A DNA stretch of 64,000 bases from Litorimonas sp964511495. Lineage in GTDB: Bacteria; Pseudomonadota; Alphaproteobacteria; Caulobacterales; Maricaulaceae. The stretch lies in contig CAZEFT010000014.1 of the NCBI GenBank assembly GCA_964511495.1, positions 21,575-85,574 of the forward strand, read 5' to 3'. Positions 8,785-17,156 of this stretch are shown here, one piece after another. Within the stretch, counting starts at the first letter, position 1; every line of letters starts with the position of its first letter. The notes beneath the pieces are model-generated. The model was not told the DNA's origin. It saw only the letters and a program-made list of their open reading frames with translations, and searched no databases. The translations under genes and the position numbers were made by a program.

Positions 8785-8997
8785 TTAATTATCCTCATTT
8801 TCTGTCTTTTTTGTGAGGCCTAATTTGTGCGCAAACACGACACTAAGGCCACCAGCCAAACCACCAATAATTGCAGAGAAAAATATTCTCGCGAACACAC
8901 CTTCAAAGGGATTGACCGCATGCGCGAAAGCAATCGCGAGAAGAATCATGATTATCGCGAGAAAAGTTCCCGCGACGGAGAGCTTATTAGAGCCCAT
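8785..8997 (-). CDS. Small two-helix membrane protein inside the gcv operon
   Basis: About 70 residues from the ATG at 8997 (MGSNKLSVAG); an ATG at 9024 in the same frame would add nine residues but reaches further into gcvH. Two hydrophobic helices are visible (FLAIIMILLAIAFAHAV, and FFSAIIGGLAGGLSVVFAHK), with a short charged tail. The start overlaps the gcvH end by 11 bp and the stop abuts gcvPA without a gap, so it is translated as part of the operon. No family was recognised and it has no known role in glycine cleavage. A real gene is supported by fit and hydrophobic pattern, not by homology. Confidence 0.6.
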   Translation of the reverse strand: MGSNKLSVAGTFLAIIMILLAIAFAHAVNPFEGVFARIFFSAIIGGLAGGLSVVFAHKLGLTKKTENEDN

Positions 8998-9358
8998 CAC
9001 AATATTCTTTATATTTCGCTTCATCCATCAAAGTGTCTAATTCTGACGCATCGGAGAGTTTCATTTTTAGGAACCAACCGTCGCCATCAGGGGACGCATT
9101 GACTGTTTCAGGGGCATCTTCGAGCGTTTCATTCACTTCCGTGACTTCACCGCCGACAGGGGCGTAAACTTCAGAGGCGGCTTTGACGGATTCAACCACG
9201 GCGGCTTCGTCACCCTTATCCATTTCGCGACCGATTTCGGGCAATTCAACAAAGACTACATCGCCGAGTTGCTTCGCCGCATAGGCGGAAATGCCGACCG
9301 TGCCTGTATCGCCGTCAACTTTGATCCATTCATGGTCTTCTGTATATTTAACTGTCAT
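8987..9358 (-). CDS. gcvH: Glycine cleavage system H protein
   Basis: Lipoyl carrier of the glycine cleavage complex, 123 residues, as expected. It begins MTVKYTEDHEWIKVDGDTGT. The lipoylated lysine sits in AVVESVKAASEVYAPVGGEV around residue 60. The C-terminal WFLKMKLSDASELDTLMDE is typical. Its start lies 2 bp after gcvT, so T, H, the small membrane protein, PA and PB form one transcript under the glycine riboswitch. Confidence 0.97.
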   Translation of the reverse strand: MTVKYTEDHEWIKVDGDTGTVGISAYAAKQLGDVVFVELPEIGREMDKGDEAAVVESVKAASEVYAPVGGEVTEVNETLEDAPETVNASPDGDGWFLKMKLSDASELDTLMDEAKYKEYCDGL

Positions 9359-9360
9359 GA

Positions 9361-10536
9361 TTAGTGCCCTCTGAAATAGTTATGGGGTGTGAAAGGTAAT
9401 TTGACGACGGTGGCCGGGCGGGCTTTGCCGCGAACAATTAATTGCACCGCTGTTCCGGCTTTGACAAAGGGACGGTCCACATAACCCATCGCGACGGGGC
9501 CTTCAACAGTTGGACCAAAACCACCGGAGGTGATTTCGCCAATCACATTGCCGTCCATATCCTGAATTTCGGTATGTTCACGCGCAGGGGCTTTCCCATC
9601 GGGCTTAATACCCACCAAACGTTTTGTCTTTTTGTTAGAGATATCAGCCGCCACACGTTTCGCGCCTAAATATCCGGCTTTCGCGTCACGCCTGTGTTTT
9701 TGAATAGACCAGATCAATCCGGCTTCGATCGGAGAGACGGTTTTATCAATATCATGCCCATAGAGGCACAGCCCCGCTTCAAGGCGCAGGCTATCGCGCG
9801 CACCTAAACCAATGGGTTCGACGTCATCATATTTCAGCAGCTCATCCACGAGGTGCAGCATGTCTTCATGTTTAGCTGAAATTTCATAACCGTCTTCGCC
9901 CGTATAACCTGAGCGAGAGACATGCGCCCAAACAGGTTCATCCAATGTGCCGCTCAGTTCCAAATCCGTATGGGTCATAAAGACGAGCTTTTCCACCTCA
10001 TCAGCCAGACAGCCCAAAACAGCCGCCGCACGCGGGCCTTGCAAAGCAATCAAAGAGAGCGTGTCGTCTTTGACATCGACAGTCACATTATCAGGCATAT
10101 GTTTTTTAAGGTGCTTATAATCCGCAACTTTACAGCCTGCATTGACGACCAGATAAAGCACATGCTCATAGCCCTTCATTCCTAAACGGGAGATCATCAA
10201 ATCGTCTAAAATTCCGCCTTTGGCATTGAGGAATTGCGAATAACGTTGTTGTCCGGGCTCCAGTGATTGAATATCCGCCGGAACCAGTTTTTCCAAAGCT
10301 TGCGCCGCAGTTTCGAAATTCTTATCCTCAGGCACGAGAAAGACCTGCCCCATATGGGACACATCAAATAATCCGGCTTTTTCGCGCGTGTGAAGATGTT
10401 CTGCTTTGACGCCCATGGGATATTGAACAGGCATATCATAGCCCGCGAAAGGCACCATTTTCGCGCCAAGCTCAACATGTTTTGCGTGTAAAGCGGTTTG
10501 TTTTAATTTCGACATAAGTAAACTTACGGCTTTCAC
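9361..10536 (-). CDS. gcvT: Aminomethyltransferase, glycine cleavage T protein
   Basis: Transfers the one-carbon unit from aminomethyl-lipoyl GcvH to tetrahydrofolate and releases ammonia. 391 residues; family features include LFDVSHMGQVFL near residue 57, GYTGEDGYEI near 212 and the C-terminal GFGPTVEGPVAMGYV. The longest start is a GTG at 10536 with AGAAGG just upstream; an in-frame ATG at 10515 (MSKLKQTALHAKH) has no clear ribosome-binding site, so GTG is kept. It is the first gene after the riboswitch, 17 bp downstream of the aptamer end, so ligand binding can directly affect this start. Confidence 0.95.
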   Translation of the reverse strand: MKAVSLLMSKLKQTALHAKHVELGAKMVPFAGYDMPVQYPMGVKAEHLHTREKAGLFDVSHMGQVFLVPEDKNFETAAQALEKLVPADIQSLEPGQQRYSQFLNAKGGILDDLMISRLGMKGYEHVLYLVVNAGCKVADYKHLKKHMPDNVTVDVKDDTLSLIALQGPRAAAVLGCLADEVEKLVFMTHTDLELSGTLDEPVWAHVSRSGYTGEDGYEISAKHEDMLHLVDELLKYDDVEPIGLGARDSLRLEAGLCLYGHDIDKTVSPIEAGLIWSIQKHRRDAKAGYLGAKRVAADISNKKTKRLVGIKPDGKAPAREHTEIQDMDGNVIGEITSGGFGPTVEGPVAMGYVDRPFVKAGTAVQLIVRGKARPATVVKLPFTPHNYFRGH

Positions 10537-10553
10537 CGCACCTTCTTATGCCA

Positions 10554-10777
10554 CCAGCTGTCCTTTTGGGCCTGAGAGATTGACGGACACCTTCTTTCCC
10601 GAAGGTGTTGTCTCCGCTTACTCCGTCGGCGGGGTCTTTCACCATCCCCCAAAGAGGGCGACCCGCTTTCCAGCATTTAAGACTTCAAACGGTCCGTTGA
10701 CCTGAGCGTTTCCGGGGCGGTTGCGCCTTCGGTGGCTGATGCCCGTTATATCGGGTCCTTTACAGCACTCTCCCACT
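10554..10777 (-). promoter_or_regulatory. Tandem glycine riboswitch
   Basis: Read on the minus strand, aptamer 1 (about 10777-10683) has GGGAGAG, GCCACCGAAGGCGCAACC and CGGAAACGCTCAGGTCAACG. Aptamer 2 (about 10675-10554) has CCGACGGAGTAAGCGGAGAC and ends with ATCTCTCAGGCCCAAAAGGA. These are the conserved cores of the two glycine-binding domains, joined by a short linker. The element lies directly upstream of gcvT and ends near its ribosome-binding site. It is expected to raise gcv operon expression when glycine is abundant. Aptamer 2 shows some divergence in its core hairpins. Confidence 0.93.
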
Positions 10778-10907
10778 TGAAGCAGTTGCGAATCCAATGG
10801 TCGAAAACGGCCGGAGAGTCAATCTTATCCGTGTAGGAAATCTGTTAAGGCTTCTGTGTCATAATGCCTGTGAAACAGATTTTATGAACGAAGATTGGAA
10901 AATAACC

Positions 10908-11243
10908 ATGTCCGGAAAATCCAAAGAAGAAATTGCTTTTGAATTGGTCTCAAAACTCAAAGGTGTCGGCGTTTGGGGCGAAAATAACCGCGCTGAAATT
11001 CTGGATATGTATGCAGAATGTCTCGAAGCAACATCGGGCTTACGAAAAGTGAAAGGGGTGACGTCAACGGCGACAGCGGCACAACCCGCGGCAGCCACAC
11101 CGCAAGAGTTCAATCCGCAAATGGCGGCAGCTCAAACGGCCCCTACTCATGCCCCACAAAACACTATGCCGCAAACTCATGCGCCGCAATCCGCTCCGCA
11201 AGCCAATCCACAGGCCTATAATCCGGCCATGCGTCAAGCCTGA
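10908..11243 (+). CDS. Small hypothetical protein with Gln/Pro/Ala-rich tail
   Basis: About 111 residues from the ATG at 10908 (MSGKSKEEIAFELVSKLKGV), preceded by a GGAAA at suitable distance. An in-frame ATG at 10884 adds eight residues, and the frame is open further up to 10797. The N-terminal 50 residues are a folded-looking helical module (GVWGENNRAEILDMYAECLE). The rest is low-complexity Ala/Gln/Pro with repeated THAPQ-like units (PTHAPQN, QTHAPQS) and is probably disordered. No family is recognised. It is divergent from the gcv operon leader. Confidence 0.7.
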   Translation: MSGKSKEEIAFELVSKLKGVGVWGENNRAEILDMYAECLEATSGLRKVKGVTSTATAAQPAAATPQEFNPQMAAAQTAPTHAPQNTMPQTHAPQSAPQANPQAYNPAMRQA

Positions 11244-11295
11244 CGCAAAACCGCTGAAAAGCGATAGAATTCGTTGGATTTAGGCCGGGGTTAGG

Positions 11296-11691
11296 CTAAA
11301 GCGCTGCGCCAAAGCCGATAAGATTTCCTGCCGGATCCCAGACATGAAATTCCCGCATACCATGCCCCGTTTGATCCAAGGGCATGGCCTCGACGCGGCC
11401 CGGAGCAAAACCTTTGCGTTTGGCATTTTCAGATATTTCGGCGTGCAACGCATTGAGCGCATCAATCGACCCGATTTCAGTATAGCAAGCCGTATTCTCC
11501 GCTATCTTGCGATCTTCGCATTTCCAAAAATGCAGGCTTAACTGTCCTCGCCTGACAATGGCGTAATTGCCGTTTTCGAAAACGGCAATCTTCGGAAAGC
11601 CCAGATAGTCCACATACCATGCCGCCGTCTTTTGCGGATCGGGTGAGGCAAATTTTGGTGCCGTATGGGATGTATCCAAGAGGTCAGTCAT
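11296..11691 (-). CDS. VOC-superfamily protein (glyoxalase/bleomycin-resistance type)
   Basis: 131 residues with the vicinal-oxygen-chelate fold pattern: paired beta-alpha-beta-beta-beta units, KTAAWYVDYLGFPKIAVFEN at the start and REFHVWDPAGNLIGF at the end. Members bind a metal or sequester small molecules; some resemble bleomycin-binding proteins (acidic, short). The substrate cannot be assigned. It starts 7 bp after argS ends on the same strand and so is likely argS-distal in the transcript. Confidence 0.8.
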   Translation of the reverse strand: MTDLLDTSHTAPKFASPDPQKTAAWYVDYLGFPKIAVFENGNYAIVRRGQLSLHFWKCEDRKIAENTACYTEIGSIDALNALHAEISENAKRKGFAPGRVEAMPLDQTGHGMREFHVWDPAGNLIGFGAAL

Positions 11692-11698
11692 TATGGCG

Positions 11699-13477
11699 TT
11701 ACATACGCTCCGGGGTTTCTATGCCCAAAATATCTAAACCTTTCTCAAGCTGTTTTAATGTCAAAGCAGCCAGAGCCAGACGTGAGGCTTTCACCTCATC
11801 CTCAACATCGTCAGACAGGATATGGCAATCCGTGTAAAATCGCGAAAAGCTTTGCGCGACGCGGTAAATATGATCGCAAAGAATATGCGGAGAGAACTTC
11901 TCGGCAGAAGACGCCACGGCCCGGCCAAAACTATCCAAAGCCAGAACCAATTGCTGTTCTGCGGGTTCAACCGCGTGAATTGTTCCGGCCTTGACGCCGT
12001 GATCCGAAGCCTTGCGCAAAATGGATTTAATTCTGACCACGGCATAAAGCAAATAAGGCCCAGTTTTTCCTTCAAATGCCGTGAAGCGTTCAGGATCAAA
12101 AATGTAATTGGTCAGGCGTTGATTCTGTAAATCAGCAAATTTCAGCGCGGCCAAACCAATTTTGCGGGCAATGTCCTGACGTTCTTCTTCTTCAAACTCC
12201 GCACCGATACCAGATTCCTTCAAACGCTTCGCAGCCGCCTCATTCATAATCTCGATCAAGTCTTCAAGCCGTAAAACACCACCTTCTCGCGTTTTGAACG
12301 GGCGACCGTCCTTGCCGTTCATCGTGCCGAAACCGGCATGATATAGCTGGTCTGCCTCATACCATCCAGCTTTCACAACGGCGCGGAAAATCTGTTCAAA
12401 ATGCAAGGCTTGGCGTTGATCGACAACATAGAGAACAAAATCAGGATTATTTTCCTTTTTGCGATCCACAAGCGTGGCGAGATCCGTTGTATGATACAGG
12501 ACTGCGCCCGAACGTGCCAAAAGCATGACGGGCGGAATCTCTTTTTTCTCGTCCTCTTCTTCAACACGAATAATCAGAGCACCATCATCTTCTTCGGCAA
12601 TGCCTTGAGCCCGCAGTTCATCAATCATATCGGGAATAAGCGGGTCGACGCAGGCCTCGCCTTTCCAAAGGTCGAACTCAACACCCAGGTTACCATAGCC
12701 TTCCTTGAGGGCAGCTACGGAAACAGCAATGAAATGATCCAATAAGGCGCGATAGCCGGGCCGGCCGGCTTGTAACTCCGCCGTCGCGAGACGAGAACGT
12801 TCCATGCGTTCAGCATCATCCTTGGCCGCATTACTGGCCTGCGGATAAAGACGGGCGAGATCATCCATCGTCACGGGAGACGCTTCAGGATAATCTTCAG
12901 TCTTCTCTGCATCAAAATAAGGGAGGTCGGGCTTTTCGATTTCCAATTCGGAAATCAGATGACCCATTTGTAGCCCCCAATCCCCCATATGGACATCGCC
13001 CAAAACATCGTGACCTTGCGCCCGCAATAATCGCTTTAAGGCTTCGCCGATAACGGCGGACCGCAAATGACCGACATGCATAGGTTTGGCAACATTCGCT
13101 CCGCCATAATCGACGATGATGGAACGTGGGGTTTCCTGAATAATGCCGAGATTTTCACTATCCGCAATTTCCTGCGCGCGTTGCGATAAAGCCTCAATTG
13201 TCGGGGAGAAATTAATAAAGCCCGGGCCACCAATTTCGATTGTGTCAATCGCGGCATGACCTTTGACCTGATCGACAATTTTTTGCGCGATGTCTCGCGG
13301 GTTCGCTTTCTCGCCCTGTTTTTTCAGATGTCCAGCGGCTGCCATAGCTCCGTTACATTGGAAGGGAGCCAAATCAGGACGATCCGATTCCCGCACCGCG
13401 CCGAAGGCCGGGGGGAGATCTAAGGACGAGAAGGCCGCTTGGAAAACGGCATCAAGCGTTTGTAAAATTGACGGCAT
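11699..13477 (-). CDS. argS: Arginine--tRNA ligase
   Basis: Class I aminoacyl-tRNA synthetase of 592 residues, normal length. The N-terminal additional domain is followed by the HIGH-equivalent HVGHLRSAVIGEALKRLL (about residue 135). The KMSKS position is the degenerate KDGRPFKTREGGVLRL typical of ArgRS. The C-terminal DALR anticodon-binding domain is helical and ends GIETPERM. Essential cytosolic enzyme charging tRNA-Arg. Confidence 0.96.
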   Translation of the reverse strand: MPSILQTLDAVFQAAFSSLDLPPAFGAVRESDRPDLAPFQCNGAMAAAGHLKKQGEKANPRDIAQKIVDQVKGHAAIDTIEIGGPGFINFSPTIEALSQRAQEIADSENLGIIQETPRSIIVDYGGANVAKPMHVGHLRSAVIGEALKRLLRAQGHDVLGDVHMGDWGLQMGHLISELEIEKPDLPYFDAEKTEDYPEASPVTMDDLARLYPQASNAAKDDAERMERSRLATAELQAGRPGYRALLDHFIAVSVAALKEGYGNLGVEFDLWKGEACVDPLIPDMIDELRAQGIAEEDDGALIIRVEEEDEKKEIPPVMLLARSGAVLYHTTDLATLVDRKKENNPDFVLYVVDQRQALHFEQIFRAVVKAGWYEADQLYHAGFGTMNGKDGRPFKTREGGVLRLEDLIEIMNEAAAKRLKESGIGAEFEEEERQDIARKIGLAALKFADLQNQRLTNYIFDPERFTAFEGKTGPYLLYAVVRIKSILRKASDHGVKAGTIHAVEPAEQQLVLALDSFGRAVASSAEKFSPHILCDHIYRVAQSFSRFYTDCHILSDDVEDEVKASRLALAALTLKQLEKGLDILGIETPERM

Positions 13478-13555
13478 AGAAACAGGCTTTTCTCGTTCTG
13501 ATTTCCGAAGCTTTTGACAACCTTTGACGGGTGACTTTATGGGCTGTGGTTTATT

Positions 13556-14155
13556 CTATCGGGATTGGCCCGCAGACAGGCGGAAGCGACGGCCATCGGC
13601 ATTAAATTGTCTCTGTTCAGGCGTGACTTCAAATCCAACGATAATTTCGAAGTTCAGACCCGATGTCGTTTCCGTGGCGCGGGGAATGGTGAAATTATCA
13701 ACCTTTTCCGTCACGCGGACACGGTCTGCACCGGGCGGGAAGGTCACAGTCATCGGGAAAGTTTTCTTATTGATAACAGCAATGTTTTTACGCGTGACGG
13801 CGACAAAATATTCATACGTCGCTGTGTCCCCTCTTGCGGCTGGGCCGCGTCCCAAATCAAAAGTAATCTCAATATCACCCGTAATCGGTTCCGTATTATA
13901 ATAACGGCACAGACTGCGGACATTCGCAATTTCACCGGTAAAACCAACATTGGCGAAGTTTTGACGTTCGCCTTGGAAATTCACGACACGCGCGGCATCA
14001 TAAATCGCAAATGCGCGAGGGCAGGCCCCTGCATTTTGCTTGGTCGCCGCATCGCCAATGTTTAGGGCATCCGCTGTGCTCTGGCATCCGGTCAGAAAAG
14101 CAGTACTGGCTAAACCGCTAAGGGCTGTCATCATCAAGGCACGAAAACGCATCAT
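13556..14155 (-). CDS. Hypothetical lipoprotein
   Basis: About 199 residues from tandem ATGs at 14155/14152, supported by AGGA upstream; a longer frame to 14242 is unlikely because the signal peptide begins here. The signal ends in lipobox LTGC (TAFLTGCQSTADALN). The mature part is beta-rich (FAIYDAARVVNFQG, RSLCRYYNTEPITGDIEITF, TFPMTVTFPPGADRVRVTEK), suggesting a periplasmic beta-sandwich anchored in a membrane. No family assignment is made. The gene stands alone between argS and the divergent ispH. Confidence 0.8.
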   Translation of the reverse strand: MMRFRALMMTALSGLASTAFLTGCQSTADALNIGDAATKQNAGACPRAFAIYDAARVVNFQGERQNFANVGFTGEIANVRSLCRYYNTEPITGDIEITFDLGRGPAARGDTATYEYFVAVTRKNIAVINKKTFPMTVTFPPGADRVRVTEKVDNFTIPRATETTSGLNFEIIVGFEVTPEQRQFNADGRRFRLSAGQSR

Positions 14156-14335
14156 TAAAATCCTGTATCGGGCCTTCAAATGGCCCCTCTTTAACCTCAT
14201 ATACGTCAAAAGTGACGCGATAGTGAAACGGAGAGTGGGCAAACCCCAACCGCTCTGCTAGGGCAGGTCATAGACAGATAAGCACAATGTCGCAACGCCA
14301 AGATGGCAGCTTTGGCTCAGCGTGAGGAGAATTTA

Positions 14336-15328
14336 ATGTCCGTCGATACGGCAACATCCGCAACAGACGCTGAAACACACGGGAAACGGGCGCAAAAGAC
14401 CGTTTTACTGGCCGCTCCGCGTGGTTTTTGTGCTGGTGTGGATCGGGCCATTCAAATTGTCGAAAAATCTATCGAGGCCTATGGCGCACCTGTTTATGTC
14501 CGTCATGAAATCGTTCACAATCGTCATGTTGTTTCCCGCTTGTCTGAACTCGGGGCTATTTTTGTAGATGAGCTAGACGAATGTCCTGATGATCGGCCAG
14601 TTGTCTTTTCTGCTCATGGCGTGCCCAAATCTGTGCCGCAAGCCGCTAAAGCCCGCGAAATGAATTTCCTAGATGCGACCTGTCCTTTGGTCTCCAAAGT
14701 TCATGTCGAAGCCGAAAAACATGCGAAAGACGGACGGCATATTTTGCTCATCGGGCATGAAGGTCATCCCGAAGTAATCGGCACAATGGGCCAACTCCCA
14801 AATGGCGAGATGACCCTGATTGAGACCGAAGACGACGCCCGAAATTTCACGCCCAAAGACCCTGACAATCTGGCCTTGGTAACACAAACAACGCTTAGCG
14901 TTGATGATACGGCAGGCCTTATTGCGATTTTGCAGGAGCGTTTCCCGACCATTGGCCTCCCCTATAAAGAAGATATTTGTTACGCGACGACCAACCGCCA
15001 AATGGCGGTAAAAGCGATTGCTGAACGCTGTGATTTGCTTTTGGTCATCGGCTCCCAGACTTCTTCAAATTCCAAACGTCTGGTCGAAGTCGGAGCGAAG
15101 GCCGGATCAAAAGATGCCATGCTAATTTCTTCATCTGAAAGTATTGATTGGGCGAAGGTCGATGCGGCAGACACTTTGGGTCTGTCAGCGGGGGCGAGTG
15201 CCCCTGAATATTTGACCGATGGTGTGTTGGCCGCTTTGCGCTCACGCTATGATGTCAATGTAAAAGAAGTCGAGGTCACCAAAGAGAAAGTGATCTTCCG
15301 CCTGCCCCGTCAATTACTGAATAAGTAG
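14336..15328 (+). CDS. ispH: 4-hydroxy-3-methylbut-2-enyl diphosphate reductase
   Basis: Last step of the MEP isoprenoid pathway: reduces HMBPP to IPP and DMAPP with a [4Fe-4S] cluster. The three cluster cysteines are visible in PRGFCAGVDRAI, DATCPLVSKVH and EDICYATTNRQ. The HEIVHN and GHEGHPEVIGT substrate-site segments are also present. The start is the ATG at 14336, preceded by GAGGAGAA; an upstream in-frame ATG at 14303 has no such site. About 330 residues, with a slightly long N-terminus. rnhA follows 12 bp later. Confidence 0.96.
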   Translation: MSVDTATSATDAETHGKRAQKTVLLAAPRGFCAGVDRAIQIVEKSIEAYGAPVYVRHEIVHNRHVVSRLSELGAIFVDELDECPDDRPVVFSAHGVPKSVPQAAKAREMNFLDATCPLVSKVHVEAEKHAKDGRHILLIGHEGHPEVIGTMGQLPNGEMTLIETEDDARNFTPKDPDNLALVTQTTLSVDDTAGLIAILQERFPTIGLPYKEDICYATTNRQMAVKAIAERCDLLLVIGSQTSSNSKRLVEVGAKAGSKDAMLISSSESIDWAKVDAADTLGLSAGASAPEYLTDGVLAALRSRYDVNVKEVEVTKEKVIFRLPRQLLNK

Positions 15329-15340
15329 TTTCCTCGCCTC

Positions 15341-15814
15341 ATGCCACGTAAACAAAAGAAATTGGAGGCCGGCGCATTGGACGGCGCTTTGGTTATTTAC
15401 ACGGACGGCGCCTGTTCCGGAAACCCCGGCCCCGGAGGATGGGGCGCTGTGCTGTATCATGGCAAGCGTTCAAAGGAACTCTTTGGCGGCGAAAAAGAAA
15501 CAACGAATAACCGCATGGAATTGATGGGGGCCATCAAAGCCTTGGAAGCGATTAAACCGAGCTTTAAAGGACCTGTCGTCTTATTCACGGATTCAACTTA
15601 TGTGCTCAAAGGCATTACCGAGTGGATCACGGGTTGGAAGAAACGCGGCTGGAAAAAGAGCGATAAAAAACCGGTGGTCAATAAAGATTTATGGCAACGT
15701 CTGGATGCGTTGAATGAGGCGCGGGAGGTACGATGGGAATGGGTCAAAGGCCATGCCGGAGATATCGGAAATGAAAAGGCCGATGAGTTAGCCCGACGCG
15801 GCATTCCCGACTAA
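15341..15814 (+). CDS. rnhA: Ribonuclease HI
   Basis: 157-residue cytosolic RNase H1 that degrades RNA in RNA-DNA hybrids. The catalytic acidic set is visible: Asp in IYTDGACSGNPGPGGWG, Glu in NNRMELMGAI, Asp in LFTDSTYVLKGI, and the C-terminal His/Asp pair in KGHAGDIGNEKADELA. It starts 12 bp after ispH, probably in the same transcript, and its stop abuts the convergent gene at 15815. Confidence 0.97.
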   Translation: MPRKQKKLEAGALDGALVIYTDGACSGNPGPGGWGAVLYHGKRSKELFGGEKETTNNRMELMGAIKALEAIKPSFKGPVVLFTDSTYVLKGITEWITGWKKRGWKKSDKKPVVNKDLWQRLDALNEAREVRWEWVKGHAGDIGNEKADELARRGIPD

Positions 15815-16312
15815 TTACGCAAAGCCCGAATTCATCGCACTCAAATTAACGGCAAAGCCACTATAAACCAGCAACTCATTGATGGCTTCATCGGGGTAAT
15901 CATGCTCAAATTCCGTCACTCTGTGATTGAATTTAAATGTGCGCCAATTAAATTTGCTGTTAAATCGCAATAAGGGCTCTCCCGCCTCAGTTTTCAAAAC
16001 CCAGCGTGGGCCAAACCATCCCTTTTGGGAAATTATAAAATGATCGCTCCCATTGCCATCAGAGCGTTTCAAGGAGAGGCTCACTCTACTCGTCCAATTG
16101 GAGTGTATCTGACCACAGGGCCGTCCGTTTTTTGAGATAGAGAATTTATTATTCAAGATCGAAAGCGGTTTAATAAGAATCGTCTGGCCGTTCACTTTGG
16201 CTCTCGCAGTTTTGGAAAACCAATTTCGGCTATAACGCACTTCAGAAAACGCGGCTTCATGACGTGCAATTTGAAAATCCCATTTATGGGACAATGATTG
16301 CAAGCGTATCAT
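15815..16312 (-). CDS. Hypothetical protein, beta-rich
   Basis: 165 residues, no recognised family. The sequence alternates short basic beta strands and Trp/Phe-containing turns (FSKTARAKVNGQTILIKPLS, ISQKGWFGPRWVLKTEAGEP, FNSKFNWRTFKFNHRVTEFE), a pattern like a soluble or peripheral beta barrel. It ends with two hydrophobic stretches (AINELLVYSGFAVNL). It overlaps the upstream DUF1801 gene by 4 bp, so the two are co-translated. A scramblase/LURP-type fold is a guess only. Confidence 0.7.
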   Translation of the reverse strand: MIRLQSLSHKWDFQIARHEAAFSEVRYSRNWFSKTARAKVNGQTILIKPLSILNNKFSISKNGRPCGQIHSNWTSRVSLSLKRSDGNGSDHFIISQKGWFGPRWVLKTEAGEPLLRFNSKFNWRTFKFNHRVTEFEHDYPDEAINELLVYSGFAVNLSAMNSGFA

Positions 16313-16668
16313 GACGTTCGCCCGCCCGTCTTTTCAATGGCCTCGTCTATATACGCCCTTATTAAATCAGGGCGAATATCATCCAAGTTTTTCATGCGCC
16401 ATTGCCGCATCATTTTGGTTTTTCCGGGTTGGGCGTTCGTCAACACGTCTTGAGAGTCTTCGAGCTTGGCGCCTTCGAAAAACCATAAACCAAAATATCC
16501 TTTGAACCCGACAATTGCGACGACGTTTTTTCCGTCCGCGCTATAGGCCGGAAAAAGCCATTTCATGGCTTCATCCAACTCGAAAGATGTCACAATCTTT
16601 CTTAATTGCCTTTGCTCTTCGGGCCATAAGGAGAGCATTTCATAATAGTCGTCGACAGATTTTCCCAT
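16309..16668 (-). CDS. DUF1801-type (YdhG-like) protein
   Basis: 119-residue cytosolic protein of the DUF1801 type. It has the early DDYYEMLSLWPEEQRQLRKI helix, then the EAMKWLFPAYSADGKNVVAI and GFKGYFGLWFFEGAKLED core typical of the family, and a helical end (RPDLIRAYIDEAIEKT). Biological function of the family is poorly defined. The stop overlaps the following gene by 4 bp. Confidence 0.8.
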   Translation of the reverse strand: MGKSVDDYYEMLSLWPEEQRQLRKIVTSFELDEAMKWLFPAYSADGKNVVAIVGFKGYFGLWFFEGAKLEDSQDVLTNAQPGKTKMMRQWRMKNLDDIRPDLIRAYIDEAIEKTGGRTS

Positions 16669-16685
16669 AAATCTCGCTCATAAAT

Positions 16686-17156
16686 CTAAACTTCCACAAC
16701 TTGCAATGTCGTGCCGACCACGTCAACGACGCGGAGTTCATCTCCTTTGGCCGCATTGCCTAAATCCATCATGGCTTGCCATTGCGTATCGCCGACTTGG
16801 ACACGGCCACGTCCGGCATCAAAATCATTGACGGCTTTGACCCTCATGCCAATCATCGAGCGCGCACGGTCATTCAGATCAGATGGTTCCCCGCCCTTCA
16901 TCATAGGCCGGAAATATTTGTGCCCGGCAAAGAGCAGGACTGTGCCGATGACGAAGAATAAAAGGAATTGCATTTCCCAACCAAGCGGTAAAACGAATAC
17001 CATGACACCGACGATAAGGGCCGCAACGGCGGGCCAGAGAATATAAGTCGTCCCGGTTAAGACTTCGAGCGTTAGAAGGATAACGCCGAAAATCAGCCAT
17101 TTCGTCCCGCTCATACCCTCAAGCACTTGGACTAAGACATTAGGTTCGGAATTCAT
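16686..17156 (-). CDS. NfeD-family membrane protein
   Basis: 156 residues: hydrophobic helices in the first about 90 residues (WLIFGVILLTLEVLTGTTYI, ALIVGVMVFVLPLGW, FLLFFVIGTVLLFAGHKYF), then a C-terminal OB-fold-like beta domain (MIGMRVKAVNDFDAGRGRVQ, GDELRVVDVVGTTLQV). This is the NfeD layout; partners are SPFH/stomatin proteins, here encoded just upstream with a 4-bp overlap. The pair is thought to organise membrane microdomains and quality control. The short form lacks the protease domain of NfeD1a. Confidence 0.92.
   Translation of the reverse strand: MNSEPNVLVQVLEGMSGTKWLIFGVILLTLEVLTGTTYILWPAVAALIVGVMVFVLPLGWEMQFLLFFVIGTVLLFAGHKYFRPMMKGGEPSDLNDRARSMIGMRVKAVNDFDAGRGRVQVGDTQWQAMMDLGNAAKGDELRVVDVVGTTLQVVEV

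Noticed and set aside
13565..14065. 166-codon plus-strand frame
   Set aside because: Opposite the lipoprotein gene, no recognisable features.
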